This document shows positions 19,101 through 26,442 of a DNA stretch of 64,000 nt, piece by piece. Position 1 is the stretch's first letter. The number at the start of each line of letters is the position of its first letter. The stretch is taken from the NCBI RefSeq assembly GCF_052180275.1, contig NZ_CP197465.1:186001-250000 (forward strand). The letters run 5' to 3'. The stretch comes from Kumtagia sp052180275 (GTDB taxonomy: Bacteria; Pseudomonadota; Alphaproteobacteria; Rhizobiales; Rhizobiaceae). The position numbers and the translations under genes are program-made. The notes under the pieces are model-generated. The model was not told the origin of the DNA. It did not search any database and saw only the letters and a list, made by a program, of their open reading frames with translations.

Positions 19101-20010
19101 CCGGAGCCGGAAACGTGGCGGTGGATTGCGATGTGAAGGTTCCGCCGTCATTGCGGAAATAGCTTCCGGTCGTGGCGTTGGTCCCCACCAGGAGATCCTT
19201 GTCGCCATCACCGTCGAAGTCGACAAAGTAATAGTTCTCGCCAGTGCGATTCGGCAGGGTAAGGCCCGCAAACGGAGATGCCGCCTGGGCGACGAGAGTA
19301 AAGGTGCCGTCGCCGTTGTTGACACCGTACTGGAATGGGGTGCCGTCCGCGCCGGTCTGGTAAAGAATATCGGCATCGCCGTCGCCGTCGAAGTCACCGA
19401 CGGTCATGCGCCCGCCCCCTAGCGGCGCCGGGAATGTCGATTCATCCTCGTCGTCGAACTTCACCGGCAGGACATGGGCATAGGTGCCGCGCGCTTCCTG
19501 CGAAACGAACATCGCTGCGGAGGGCAAGCCGCTCGAGACGCTCAGATCCCAGCTGCCGCCGAGTGCCGCGGCGCCGACAGGGCCTTCGGCCGCCGCGACG
19601 GAGGCGCCGGTCATATCGGCAAGGCGTTCGATGAAGTTGCGCCCTTCCAGGCCCTGTCCGACTTCGCAGCCATAGACGAGGATGTCGCCGCCGTCGCGCA
19701 ATGCCGCACCGATCGAAGCGAGTTCGTCGGCATTGTAGGCAAGATTTCGTGCATTCAGCCCGTTCGCACCGATGCGGATGTGGGCAGGCGCGCCATGCGA
19801 GAGGATGTGGATCGCGGCAAGGTCGCGGACTTCGCGGAGCGCAGCCGCCATCTGCGCCACGCCGTCCAGCGCGACGTCGAGGACCACGATGCAGGTGGTC
19901 GACGGCACGTCTCGCGTCAGTGTCAGCCAGTCGGCAACGCGCGGATCGACGAACAGATATGCCGTTACGGAAGCTTCGGTCCGTGCCTCGAATGCGAATG
20001 GCCTAGTCAT
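13147..20010 (-). CDS. Giant DUF4347 / FG-GAP / cadherin-like / RTX surface protein
   Basis: A 2287-residue acidic, repeat-rich protein, probably an adhesin or secreted matrix protein. Order: DUF4347 (about 15-165, with IHILSHGAPAHIRIG and VYGCEVGQG); three near-identical FG-GAP units (about 190-503); an SbsA-type Ig-like domain (about 503-630); cadherin-like repeats (about 630-1107); a second FG-GAP block (about 1107-1450); more cadherin-like sequence (to about 1700); five RTX-type modules of about 85-90 residues (about 1716-2173); and a C-terminal DTIVDFNAAEDRIEL domain typical of type I secreted proteins. There is no N-terminal signal peptide, consistent with type I secretion. Start at 20010 has GGGGAGGGA just upstream; a longer frame to 20073 lacks support. 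No ABC exporter, membrane-fusion or TolC gene is in the window. Confidence 0.85.
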   Translation of the reverse strand: MTRPFAFEARTEASVTAYLFVDPRVADWLTLTRDVPSTTCIVVLDVALDGVAQMAAALREVRDLAAIHILSHGAPAHIRIGANGLNARNLAYNADELASIGAALRDGGDILVYGCEVGQGLEGRNFIERLADMTGASVAAAEGPVGAAALGGSWDLSVSSGLPSAAMFVSQEARGTYAHVLPVKFDDEDESTFPAPLGGGRMTVGDFDGDGDADILYQTGADGTPFQYGVNNGDGTFTLVAQAASPFAGLTLPNRTGENYYFVDFDGDGDKDLLVGTNATTGSYFRNDGGTFTSQSTATFPAPAGGARMAVGDFDNDGDADILYQTGADGTPFQYGINNGDGTFTLVAQSASPFTGLTLPNNVGGRYFVHDFDGDGDSDVLVGVNGSTGSYFRNDGETFSSQSTATFPAPLGGARMSFADFDSDGDVDILYQTGADGTAFKYASNNGDGTFVDYDLADSPFADLTLPNNIGTNYEVADFDGDGDIDLLVGVNGTTGSYFAQNGLGDGSPPELISSTPADNATGFPPSANLTLTFDEAVFAGGGNIYLRRTSDGSVVETISTSDVGQVSGSGTATLTINPSTTLAGSTGYYLTFDLDAIVDSDGIGFGRLDGVVRAGITDKTFLNFTTAAANTAPMLGNLNGDAPGFTEGGTPVFLDAGGDATVTDAESVNFDTGTVTVAITGNRVAAEDVLGIDNQGFGPGQIGVSGADVTYGGTTIGTVTGGTGTNNLVVTLNANATPSIVQALVRALTYSNSDGIDPTTGNRTISVTVTDGDGGTSPTAVVTMGVDGVNDAPSLIAAGGTPTFTEGGAAVDLFSGVSASTGEAGQEIDQVTLTVENLADGADEILGVDGTNVALTDGANGTTSANGIGYSVAVTGGVATVTLSMPGGISAADAQTLIDGLTYSNTSEGPETTDRIVTLTGIRDNGGTDNGGVDSATVLVGATVSITAVNAAPTLSGGPVELPATDEDFPNTEVTVAELLAGTTLGDVDGDDVGIAVTGLSGNGEWEYSTDGGFTWLSFGAVSDGHALLLSPDALVSYMPDGIDGETATIDFRAWDQTAGTPSDDTTRQYADTSVNGSTSAYSTGTAQASVEVEAVNDAPIFRLSPGLDFVVTLPGDDAVDVISGDGDGGALSGSAEGAGTGPTKVVLGDFDNDGDLDVAVNNAVVGTVTVLENDGCGCLVPFESSPIPITPGAASMVSGDFNGDGNLDLATAGPLGTMNVLLGAGDGSFASTMVPMAFGFGLTEMVVGDFNKDGKLDIAAATSLGALIGTGDGNGSFFFMPPTPMGALPGSIAVGDIDGINGLDLVVTDAASSLVSVLLNNGFGGFNPAIPMLTLAVAATDVQLGDLNGDGKLDMVLSETGLDTVNVMLGTGSGTFSPPTTYQVGSDPSSLTLADMNDDGSLDIVVVNKGSEDIHVLLGKGDGTFSPDLTPIPTYGVPQDIAVGQMDTEFEWLYPRLVEFTEGDTLTLAPRLELEDVDPDGGTAVGATVFLDDSSGPGGLPGDVLAADTTGTAITAVYDPDTFTLTLTGNDTLANYEKVLRTVTFSSGDDPDGSVADPGNYLPLRIIGMTIDDGKDYGEGYSAPIIIGITATGAQDDAFSVREDRTLGAGENLFDDNGDGFDSGPDFVIAEVNGSAANVDTQITLPSGALLTVNSDGTFSYDPNGKFDSLPGPLSGATNLTAIESFTYMIEGGYTATVTITIKGVDSDGDVLVGNGSDNTLDGGFGADTMEGKGGNDTYYVNNAGDVVVELAGEGTADRVSANTSYALASDADIEFLTTTNSKGTTAIDLKGNSLSQTIVGNDGDNLLNDGGVAGPGLGSSPDIMSGRGGNDTYAVYNAADVIIEGKNDGSADRVTAGVSYVLGAGVYVEYLNTTSGLAATAINLTGNELSQVITGNEGNNILDGGKGAADYLKGQGGNDTYIVRSAGDMIFEELGKGYDRVAATLSYVLTPDAEIELLNTTSRTATYAIDLTGNRLAQTITGNYGDNILNDGGKGAADRLEGLFGNDTYYIYNAGDVVVENAGEGTDRVAAGVSYQLTAGAEVEYLQTTSVNGTTAIDLTGNTLAQVITGNAGDNVFHDGGVGAADILRGFGGNDTYRVFNAGDIIVDGLLQGTDRVMAAVDYTLGKGVEIELFTTNGAAGLSSIDLTGNEFGQNIIGNAGANRLDGKGGIDTLRGFGGKDMFVFSSALGAGNVDTIVDFNAAEDRIELHKSVFSALSTTGVLPGAAFWASAGGAAQDDSDRILYDTATGNLYYDADGNGAGLAIHFATLTGAPSLSAADFVVV
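13500..14860 (-). repeat. Five tandem RTX-type modules (about 270-bp period)
   Basis: Each unit encodes the pattern GGNDTYxVxNAGDVxxE ... DRVxAxxSYxL ... IDLTGNxLxQxIxGNxGDN. The GNDTY codons recur near 14790, 14510, 14250, 13980 and 13715. The units are clearly homologous but diverged. Three more units of the same kind occur in the neighbouring RTX gene. They are expected to bind calcium and fold outside the cell. Confidence 0.8.
18500..19440 (-). repeat. Three tandem FG-GAP units (about 325-bp period)
   Basis: Each unit begins TFPAPxGGxRM, continues DxDGDxDILYQTGADGT and ends LLVGVNGTTGSYF. The first two units are very similar at the nucleotide level, which suggests recent duplication and possible copy-number variation. 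The DxDxDGD loops are predicted calcium sites. Confidence 0.8.
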
Positions 20011-20412
20011 CGATCCCTCCCCGAAAACAGCTTCAGGACGCCGGCACAATCCTGCATCGCGGCGTCCGGACATTCGGACATCCGGCGAGGTTTCTTGGCT
20101 ATGTCATCCGAGAAGCCCGGCTGCCGCCGGTTTCTCCGCCCGATCGGCCCTACCGAGCCTGCCCCGTCTCACCAATTCCGCAAACGAACCGGTGCTGCCC
20201 GGAAAAGTTGTAGGCGATTCGGCAGTGTACCGACAGCCGATCCGCAAAAAAATTTCAATGCGCAGTAAATAGAATGTAGTGGCCGCAACCCTGCGCCGCC
20301 CTGTCGATATTGTGGCGCCGTAAAGCGGAAAAGCCGGGTTCGAAAACATCCGGCAGGGACACGGGTGCCGGTCAGGCGCCCGTGTCGATAAAATCGTTGC
20401 TCGTCGGCATGG
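20011..20412. other. 402-base gap between the two RTX genes
   Basis: No convincing gene. It holds the GGGGAGGGA ribosome site of the giant gene at its left end, a hairpin at 20358-20386 downstream of the second RTX gene (listed separately), and a short AT-rich patch around 20245-20275 that could hold the promoter of the giant gene on the minus strand. No clear -35/-10 pair was identified. Confidence 0.5.
20358..20386 (-). terminator. Hairpin after the second RTX gene, possible terminator
   Basis: Arms GACACGGGTGCC and GGCGCCCGTGTC pair over 12 bp with one mismatch and a 5-base loop. It lies about 27 bases after the stop codon of the minus-strand gene that ends at 20413. On that strand the nearest T-run (GTTTTC) comes some 10 bases after the stem, so termination may be partial, leaving read-through into the giant gene possible. 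Confidence 0.45.
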
Positions 20413-22983
20413 TCAGACGACGACAAAGTCCGAAGCGTCGATCCCAGGCGCGCCAAGCAATGTGGCGAACTGGATGCCGGCGCTGCCGCCGACGCCGTCG
20501 GCATCGTAGAACAACGCGCCGCTGTCGGTGTCGTAGACGATGCGGTCATCGGCGTCCTGGGCCAGGCCCGAGGCATTGGCGGAGAACATCCCCGCGCCGA
20601 GAACGCCCACAGCGAGCGTGGCGAAGACCGTGGCGTCCAGCTCGATATGGTCGACGCCGCTGGCGAAGTCGACGATGGTGTCGCTGTTGCCGCCGCCCGG
20701 CGCGGTCGTGAAGGCAAAAATGTCGGCTCCGCCAAGGCCGCGCAGCGTGTCGGCGCCCGCGCCACCATCAATGCGGTTGGCCCCGGCATTGCCGGTGATC
20801 GACTGGCCGAACTCGTTGCCGGTGAGATCGAATGCCGAAATATTCCCGGCCGAGCTGGTGTTCATCTGCTCGATCTCGGCGCCGCCTGTGAGCGCGAAGC
20901 TTGTACCGACAACGACGCGGTCGACGCCATCCCCGGCAGCTTCGATGATCGTGTCGCCCGAATTGTACACGTAATACGTGTCGTCGCCCTTCAGTCCAGT
21001 CAGCGTGTCGGCGGCGCCCTTTCCACCATCGTTTAGGATATTGGCGCCGTTGTTGCCGATGATCTCCTGGGCGAAGCGGTTGCCGGTCAGATCCAGATCG
21101 TAGTTCGCCTGCAGCGAAGTCGCCCGCAGCGCCTCGACGTGGACGTCCGCGCCCAGTCTGTAGTCGACGCCGGCCAGAACGCGGTCGAAGGCGCCTTGGG
21201 CGGAACCTTCGACGACCACATCGGCGGCGTTATAGACGACGTAGACATCGTTGCCGCCGCCGCCCCGCAGGATATCGGCGCTTCCGTGGCCGCCGTCATG
21301 CAGCACATTGTTGCCCTGGTTGCCGACGATGGTCTGCGAAAGCGTGTTGCCCGTAAGATCGATGCTGCCCTTCCCTGCCGAACTGGTCGTCGTCAGAAGC
21401 TCGACTTCCGCGCCTGCCGACAGCTTGTAGTCGACCCGAGCGCTGACGCGGTCGCTGCCGCCGCCCGAGGCTTCGATCACCAGGTCGCCGGCATCGTCGA
21501 CCACATAGGTGTCGTCACCGCCGAGACCGGCCATCTGGTCGGCCCCCTTGCCGCCGTCGATGAGGTTGGCATCGGCGCTGCCCGTGACCACGTCGATACC
21601 GGCTGAACCGATGACGTTCTCGAATTCGGTCACGCCGCCGGTGCCGGACGCGAGGCCGGTCGAAAGGTCCACGATGGCGCCGCCGCTCGTATAGCTGCGG
21701 TAATCCAGCGTGTCGGAGCCGAGGCCGCCCTTGCTGACGCCGGTGATGTCGGAGCCGTCCTCGACGAACAGCGTGTTGTCGCCGGTGCCGAACTCTATGG
21801 CCGTGCCGACGCCCTCGATCTTGCCGCTGTTGCGGATCACATCGTCATGGGCGCTGATGATGCGGATGGCGATGCCGGCACCCGCGGAAATCGTGCCGTC
21901 ATTGTCGATGGTGGTCAGGAACGGCGCGTCGCCCTGCGAGCTGTCGTCGATGAGGATGCCGAGGCCCGCGCCGATGATTGAAGCGCCGGCATGGTTGTTG
22001 ATGGTGCCGCCGCCGGCTGCGATGCCCTCGCTGGTGTTCTTCAAACCGTCCGATCCGTTGCCGTTCGCGCCGATTCCCTGAACGGTGCCGAAATTCTCCA
22101 GCGTCAGTTCGCCATCCACGTCGATGCCGTCGCCGTCGCCGTCGAAGGTGCCGTCCGGCCCGCCGCCATCTTCCTGGCCGACAGTGCTGCCGTTCTCGTC
22201 GACGCCGGGCGTGTAGCCGCCGGTGATCGTCCCGTAATTGGTGACCGTCGCCGTGCCGTCGGAACCGATGCCCGACCCGTTGCGGCCGGTGATGGCGGCC
22301 TCGGTGTCGCCGACCGCGCCGTTGATGACCGTGATGGTGGAATTCTCGCCGGCATTGATGCCATGGCGGTCGGCGCTGATAGAGCCCTTGCCGTAGTTTT
22401 CGACCGTGCCGGAGGCACCGTCCTGGAAGTCGACGCCGTCGACACCCTGGCTGTTGGTCAGCGTGTCTGCGCCGCCGTTGATAGTGCCGCGATTGACCAG
22501 CTCACCGACGGCGCCGAACCGCACGCCCGCCTCGGAGCCGGATTCGATCGCCGCGCCGGCCTTGTTGTCGACGATCGCCTTGAAGGTGCCCGATACGTTG
22601 CCGAAGTCCAGGCCCTGGCCGGACACGGAAAGGATCTTGCCGGCATTGTTGACCGTGATGGTTCCCGAGTCGACCGTGCCGGCCTCGACCTGGATCGTAT
22701 CGTCATTCGACTGGATCGTGCCGGTCGCAGAATTGTTGATGGTGGCGACCGGCGTGGTGCCGACGGCCGCCTCGAAACGAATCGCGCGCCCTTCGGCGGC
22801 GGTGTTCTCGATCAGGCCGTCATTGGTGATGACCGCGTCGCTGGTGACGCCGTTGAAGCGGATGGTCTGGTTTTTGTCCGAGACCGAAAGGATGCCGAGC
22901 ACATCGACGAAGCCGCTATCGGCTCCCGACATGGACTGGCGCGAAGTGTTGGTCTGGTTCGGTCCTACGCTAAAGCTCGGCAT
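20413..22983 (-). CDS. RTX calcium-binding protein with beta-helix-like N-terminus
   Basis: An 856-residue secreted-type protein. Residues 1 to about 460 are a low-complexity series of INNxATGTI, VNRGTINGG and VENYGKGSI strands, as in autotransporter-like or filamentous beta-helix passengers. Residues about 460-760 hold three modules of the GGDDTYVVDDAGDLVIE ... IDLTGNTLSQTIVGN type. The last 100 residues (DTIVDFASGVDHIELD ... DASDFVVV) match the C-terminal secretion domain of the giant protein, and both end in DFVVV. No signal peptide, so type I secretion is likely. Start at 22983 has GAAGAGG upstream. It is the upstream neighbour of the giant gene on the same strand, 402 bases away. Confidence 0.82.
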   Translation of the reverse strand: MPSFSVGPNQTNTSRQSMSGADSGFVDVLGILSVSDKNQTIRFNGVTSDAVITNDGLIENTAAEGRAIRFEAAVGTTPVATINNSATGTIQSNDDTIQVEAGTVDSGTITVNNAGKILSVSGQGLDFGNVSGTFKAIVDNKAGAAIESGSEAGVRFGAVGELVNRGTINGGADTLTNSQGVDGVDFQDGASGTVENYGKGSISADRHGINAGENSTITVINGAVGDTEAAITGRNGSGIGSDGTATVTNYGTITGGYTPGVDENGSTVGQEDGGGPDGTFDGDGDGIDVDGELTLENFGTVQGIGANGNGSDGLKNTSEGIAAGGGTINNHAGASIIGAGLGILIDDSSQGDAPFLTTIDNDGTISAGAGIAIRIISAHDDVIRNSGKIEGVGTAIEFGTGDNTLFVEDGSDITGVSKGGLGSDTLDYRSYTSGGAIVDLSTGLASGTGGVTEFENVIGSAGIDVVTGSADANLIDGGKGADQMAGLGGDDTYVVDDAGDLVIEASGGGSDRVSARVDYKLSAGAEVELLTTTSSAGKGSIDLTGNTLSQTIVGNQGNNVLHDGGHGSADILRGGGGNDVYVVYNAADVVVEGSAQGAFDRVLAGVDYRLGADVHVEALRATSLQANYDLDLTGNRFAQEIIGNNGANILNDGGKGAADTLTGLKGDDTYYVYNSGDTIIEAAGDGVDRVVVGTSFALTGGAEIEQMNTSSAGNISAFDLTGNEFGQSITGNAGANRIDGGAGADTLRGLGGADIFAFTTAPGGGNSDTIVDFASGVDHIELDATVFATLAVGVLGAGMFSANASGLAQDADDRIVYDTDSGALFYDADGVGGSAGIQFATLLGAPGIDASDFVVV

Positions 22984-23350
22984 GTCTCGACCTCTTCAAA
23001 CGCGACTGCCCGCTCAGGCCGTCTGCGATGTATTTTCCAGGAATTTTGTGGAGTGCCCGGCCGGATGCGTTCCGGTAGCGCCCCCCAGCACCCACGCACG
23101 CAAAACGTGCCCATCAGGGCACATGCCGAGCCTATGTTACGGGGATATGACGGCCCTGCCGGATTGGTTGACGATGGGCAAAGCGGCTTGGCACAGGCCG
23201 GCCGGCTTCGCGCCACCCGCCCGGACAGGCGAACGCTGGCTCGGGCACGGAATGCGATTCCTGCAAGACATCCGATTGAAACAGTCGAAGGGGAGAGACA
23301 CGATCAGCGGCCGGCTGCGATGCGCGCCCGTCCGGGAGAAAGAGCGACCC
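22984..23350. other. Divergent intergenic region, RTX gene / small lipoprotein gene
   Basis: About 370 bases with no supported gene. It must contain the promoter of the minus-strand RTX gene and probably that of the plus-strand lipoprotein gene. A small inverted repeat TGCCC-ATCA-GGGCA is visible near 23107-23120. A long plus-strand open frame covering this area is the antisense shadow of the RTX gene. Confidence 0.4.
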
Positions 23351-23470
23351 GTGAAAACCGTCTCCGCCCTTGTCGCTATCGCCCTCGTGCTGACGCTCGC
23401 CGGTTGCGCCAACCCGCGGGGTGTGCGCTGCTCGATCTTCACGACCGGTTTCCCGCTCTGCGGGATATGA
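23351..23470 (+). CDS. Small lipoprotein, 39 residues
   Basis: Starts with GTG at 23351, with GGGAGAAAGAG upstream. The peptide has a basic start, a hydrophobic core and a lipobox (VSALVAIALVLTLAGC), followed by only about 20 residues including two more cysteines (CSIFTTGFPLC). This fits a tiny membrane-anchored lipoprotein, with mature Cys at about position 18. I do not recognise a family. It is followed by the DUF3307 gene about 150 bases later on the same strand. Confidence 0.55.
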   Translation: MKTVSALVAIALVLTLAGCANPRGVRCSIFTTGFPLCGI

Positions 23471-23616
23471 CGGGCGGCCTCGCCATCAACGCTTGCCAAC
23501 AGGCGACCAACGAACGATGGACAGAAGCGCAGTTCGCATTACGATGACGTGTGGCAAGGCGATGCCGGTTGCGATCCCCGCACCTCCCTGACGCCGTGCG
23601 GCCATGGAGGGATGGC

Positions 23617-24006
23617 ATGCCGACCGATACGCTGATCGCGGTGCTGGTCTGCTTCCAGGTGAAGCATTTCGTCGCCGACTATCTGCTCCAGACATCATGG
23701 ATCCTGCGCGGCAAGGGCGACATGCACTCGCCTGGAGGCTATGCCCATGCCGGGCTGCACGCGATCGGATCGCTGCCGGTGCTGGCGATAGCAGGTTTAG
23801 GTCTCATCCCGATCATCGTTCTCGCCGCAGCCGAATTCGTGGTCCACTACGTCATCGACTTCGGCAAGGCCAAGCTGTCGGCGCAAACCCATTGCGGTCC
23901 GACGACACGGCTCTACTGGGCGATGCATGGCGGCGACCAGATGTTGCACCAGCTGACCTATGTCGCGATGCTCTATGCGGCGATCCGCCTGATGGCGGCG
24001 CCCTGA
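23617..24006 (+). CDS. DUF3307 family membrane protein
   Basis: A 129-residue inner-membrane protein of unknown function. It shows the DUF3307 signature: LVCFQVKHFVADYLLQT near the N-terminus, HAGLHAI, a central membrane helix, VVHYVIDFGKAKL, and a C-terminal DQMLHQLTYV segment; the repeated His/Asp residues suggest metal or headgroup contacts. Start at 23617 is preceded by GGAGGG. It converges on the ABC transporter genes, with 34 bases between stops. Confidence 0.85.
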   Translation: MPTDTLIAVLVCFQVKHFVADYLLQTSWILRGKGDMHSPGGYAHAGLHAIGSLPVLAIAGLGLIPIIVLAAAEFVVHYVIDFGKAKLSAQTHCGPTTRLYWAMHGGDQMLHQLTYVAMLYAAIRLMAAP

Positions 24007-24040
24007 GCGGCGCAGCCGCAATGTCGCGAGGCATGCTTCG

Positions 24041-25129
24041 TCAGGAAATGCGCGTTCCCCCCTGATCGAAGAGGTGAACACCGGCAAGGTCGAAACGCAG
24101 ATGAACCGCCTGGCCGACCGTGAACAGCGTCTTGCCGCGCTGTTCGACGGTGATCAGTCCGTCCACACCCTCGGCCTGGACATAGAGAAGGCTGGAGCCG
24201 CCGAGATGTTCGACAACGACAATCCGGCCAGGCAGCGCGTCGGCAGCTTCGGCAGCGGACACGGAAATCGCGTCGGGGCGAACGCCCAGGTCGATCGCCG
24301 CTCCGGGCGTTATGGCGGCGTTGCGGTCGAGCGTGAGAACAATCCGGTCGGTCGAGAAGACGGACAAGGCCATTCCCGCGGCTGAAGGCCTGGCGGAGGT
24401 GGGGATGAAATTCATCTTCGGCTGGCCGAGGAAGCCGGCGACGAAGCGGTTGGCCGGCCGCTCATAGAGTTCGAGCGGCGAGCCCTGCTGCTCGATCCTG
24501 CCCTGGTTGAGGATGACGATGCGGTCTGCCAGCGTCATCGCCTCGACCTGGTCGTGGGTGACGTAGATCATCGTCGTCTGCAACTGTTCATGAAGCCTCG
24601 CGATCTCCACCCGCATCTGGGCGCGAAGACCGGCATCGAGATTGGAGAGCGGCTCGTCGAACAGGAAGACATCCGGTTTGCGCACGATGGCACGGCCGAT
24701 GGCGACGCGCTGACGCTGGCCGCCGGAAAGTTCCTTCGGCTTTCGGGCCAGCAGCTCGCCAAGCTGCAGGATGCCAGCTGCCTCGGCGACCTTTCGGTCG
24801 ATCTCGGCCTTGTCGGTGCCAAGCATCTTCAGCGCGAAACCCATGTTCTCGGCGACGCTCATGTGCGGATAGAGCGCGTAGGACTGGAACACCATGGCGA
24901 TGCCACGATCGGCGGCCGCGACCTTGCTCATCGGCTTGCCGCCGATGAAGAGCTCGCCGGAAGTGATTTCCTCGAGGCCGGCGATCATGCGCAGCAAAGT
25001 GGACTTGCCGCAGCCGGATGGGCCGACGAAAACAACCAGCTCGCGATCCTCGACGGTCAGCGAGACGTCGCGGACGGCCTCGACCCTGCCGAAGGATTTT
25101 ACGAGGTTCCTGAGTTCTACAGACGCCAA
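24041..25129 (-). CDS. Sugar-type ABC importer ATPase (UgpC/MalK family)
   Basis: A 362-residue cytoplasmic ATPase energising the importer encoded just upstream. Walker A is GPSGCGKST, the Q-loop is in FQSYALYPHMSV, the signature is LSGGQRQRVAIGRA, Walker B is VFLFDEPLSNLDA and the switch His is in YVTHDQVEAMT. The C-terminal 120 residues form the regulatory TOBE/OB fold (LGVRPDAISV) typical of carbohydrate (CUT1) importers. It is the last gene of the SBP-permease-permease-RidA-ATPase set, starting three bases after the RidA stop. Substrate unknown. Confidence 0.92.
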   Translation of the reverse strand: MASVELRNLVKSFGRVEAVRDVSLTVEDRELVVFVGPSGCGKSTLLRMIAGLEEITSGELFIGGKPMSKVAAADRGIAMVFQSYALYPHMSVAENMGFALKMLGTDKAEIDRKVAEAAGILQLGELLARKPKELSGGQRQRVAIGRAIVRKPDVFLFDEPLSNLDAGLRAQMRVEIARLHEQLQTTMIYVTHDQVEAMTLADRIVILNQGRIEQQGSPLELYERPANRFVAGFLGQPKMNFIPTSARPSAAGMALSVFSTDRIVLTLDRNAAITPGAAIDLGVRPDAISVSAAEAADALPGRIVVVEHLGGSSLLYVQAEGVDGLITVEQRGKTLFTVGQAVHLRFDLAGVHLFDQGGTRIS

Positions 25130-25132
25130 TTC

Positions 25133-25549
25133 TCAATCCTTCGCCTTGACGGCCCACATCTCGATCTCGACCAGGAAGCCCGGTAGCAGGACGGCCTGCA
25201 CCGCGGTGCGCACCGGAAGCGGCTCCGGCATCATCGCGTCGTAGACGGCGTTGAAACAGGCCCACTGGCTGAGGTCCGTAAGATAGATGTTGACCTTGAA
25301 CACATCCGCCAGCGAGCAGCCGGCGGTCGCCAGTTGCCGGGCGCAATTGCCGAGCGTGGCGCGCGTCTGCTCCTCGATGGTGTCGCCTAGCACCGTGCCG
25401 TCCATGTCGATCGCCACCTGGCCGGAGATGACGACCAGCTTTGTCGCGTCGACCTCCAGCACCGGCGAATAGGGGCCGGCGGTGACATGCTGCGTCGCAC
25501 CCCGCGGGCGGGTCTTCAGCGGATGATAGGCGCCGTCGCCGTCTGCCAT
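25133..25549 (-). CDS. RidA-family (YjgF/UK114) enamine/imine deaminase
   Basis: A 138-residue protein of the RidA family, whose members hydrolyse reactive enamine/imine intermediates or related substrates. The conserved arginine (LPVRTAVQA) and the downstream acidic VEIEMWAVKA strand are present, as is SGQVAIDMDGTV. Its place inside an ABC importer operon, rather than with ilvA-like genes, suggests a pathway-specific role for a nitrogen-containing substrate; this is inference. It lies 4 bases after the MalG-type permease gene. Confidence 0.88.
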   Translation of the reverse strand: MADGDGAYHPLKTRPRGATQHVTAGPYSPVLEVDATKLVVISGQVAIDMDGTVLGDTIEEQTRATLGNCARQLATAGCSLADVFKVNIYLTDLSQWACFNAVYDAMMPEPLPVRTAVQAVLLPGFLVEIEMWAVKAKD

Positions 25550-25553
25550 GATT

Positions 25554-26441
25554 TTATCCCTTGACGGCGCCGCTGAGCAGGCCTTCGACGACGAACCGCC
25601 AGACGAGGACGACCAGCAGCAGCGTCGGCACGATCGCGATGAAGATCGCGGTGTTGAGCAGGCTCCAGGACACGTCGGTGTTGCGGGCGAGCGCCGCCAT
25701 CACCACCGACACCGGCCGCGTCGCCGCATCGCCGGACAGCACCATGGAGAACATGTACTCCGAATAGGAGAGCATGAAGGCGAACAGCCCGGTCGCGCCG
25801 ATCGACGGCAACGCCAGCGGCAGGGCGATGCGGAAGAACGCCTGCAACCGGTTGCAATGGTCCAGCACCGCCGCCTCGAAAATCTCCGCCGGCATCTTTC
25901 GGAAGAACACCGACAGGATAAGCACCGTGAAGGGCAGCGCCTTGGCCGTATGCACGAGGATGATGCCAGCCTGCGTGCCGACAAGGCCGAACGCCTGGAG
26001 CATCATGTAGATCGGGGTGACCAGCGCCACGGCGGGAACCAGCGGGCTGAGGATCAGGAACATGAAGGTGAGTTTTTTGCCCGGGAACAGATAACGGGCG
26101 AAGATGAAGGCCGCCGGCGCGCCGAGCAGCAGGTTGAGCAGCATCGATGAGAGAGCGATGACGCCGCTGTTGAGCAGGCTTTGCGGCACCTGGCGCGCGG
26201 CATCCGAGATCATCGCGCGGTTGGCATTCTCGGCCAGGTAGGAATCCGGAAGCTGGCCGGTGAACACGTAGCGATAGGTATCGAAATTCAGCCCCTCGCC
26301 GAACAGCGGCTTGCTTGAATCGAGCAGCACCCGGTCCGGCACCACGCTGCCGATCAGCGACAGGATGACCGGTCCACCGGTGAAGAGCAGGATCAGCGAG
26401 GCGAAAAGGAAGGTCGCGAACGGATTGAGCCGGCCCTGCAT
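25554..26441 (-). CDS. Carbohydrate-type ABC importer permease (MalG family)
   Basis: A 295-residue inner-membrane protein with six predicted helices and the binding-protein-dependent transport motif near the C-terminal third (EAAVLDHCNRLQAFFRIALP). It pairs with the MalF-type permease whose stop lies one base upstream. It carries substrate across the membrane with the ATPase encoded at 24041-25129. Confidence 0.9.
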   Translation of the reverse strand: MQGRLNPFATFLFASLILLFTGGPVILSLIGSVVPDRVLLDSSKPLFGEGLNFDTYRYVFTGQLPDSYLAENANRAMISDAARQVPQSLLNSGVIALSSMLLNLLLGAPAAFIFARYLFPGKKLTFMFLILSPLVPAVALVTPIYMMLQAFGLVGTQAGIILVHTAKALPFTVLILSVFFRKMPAEIFEAAVLDHCNRLQAFFRIALPLALPSIGATGLFAFMLSYSEYMFSMVLSGDAATRPVSVVMAALARNTDVSWSLLNTAIFIAIVPTLLLVVLVWRFVVEGLLSGAVKG

Positions 26442-26442
26442 G

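Noticed and set aside
21991..23547. Plus-strand open frame of 518 codons
   Set aside because: Mostly antisense of the RTX gene; low-complexity Asp/Gly/Arg/Ala composition typical of shadow frames.
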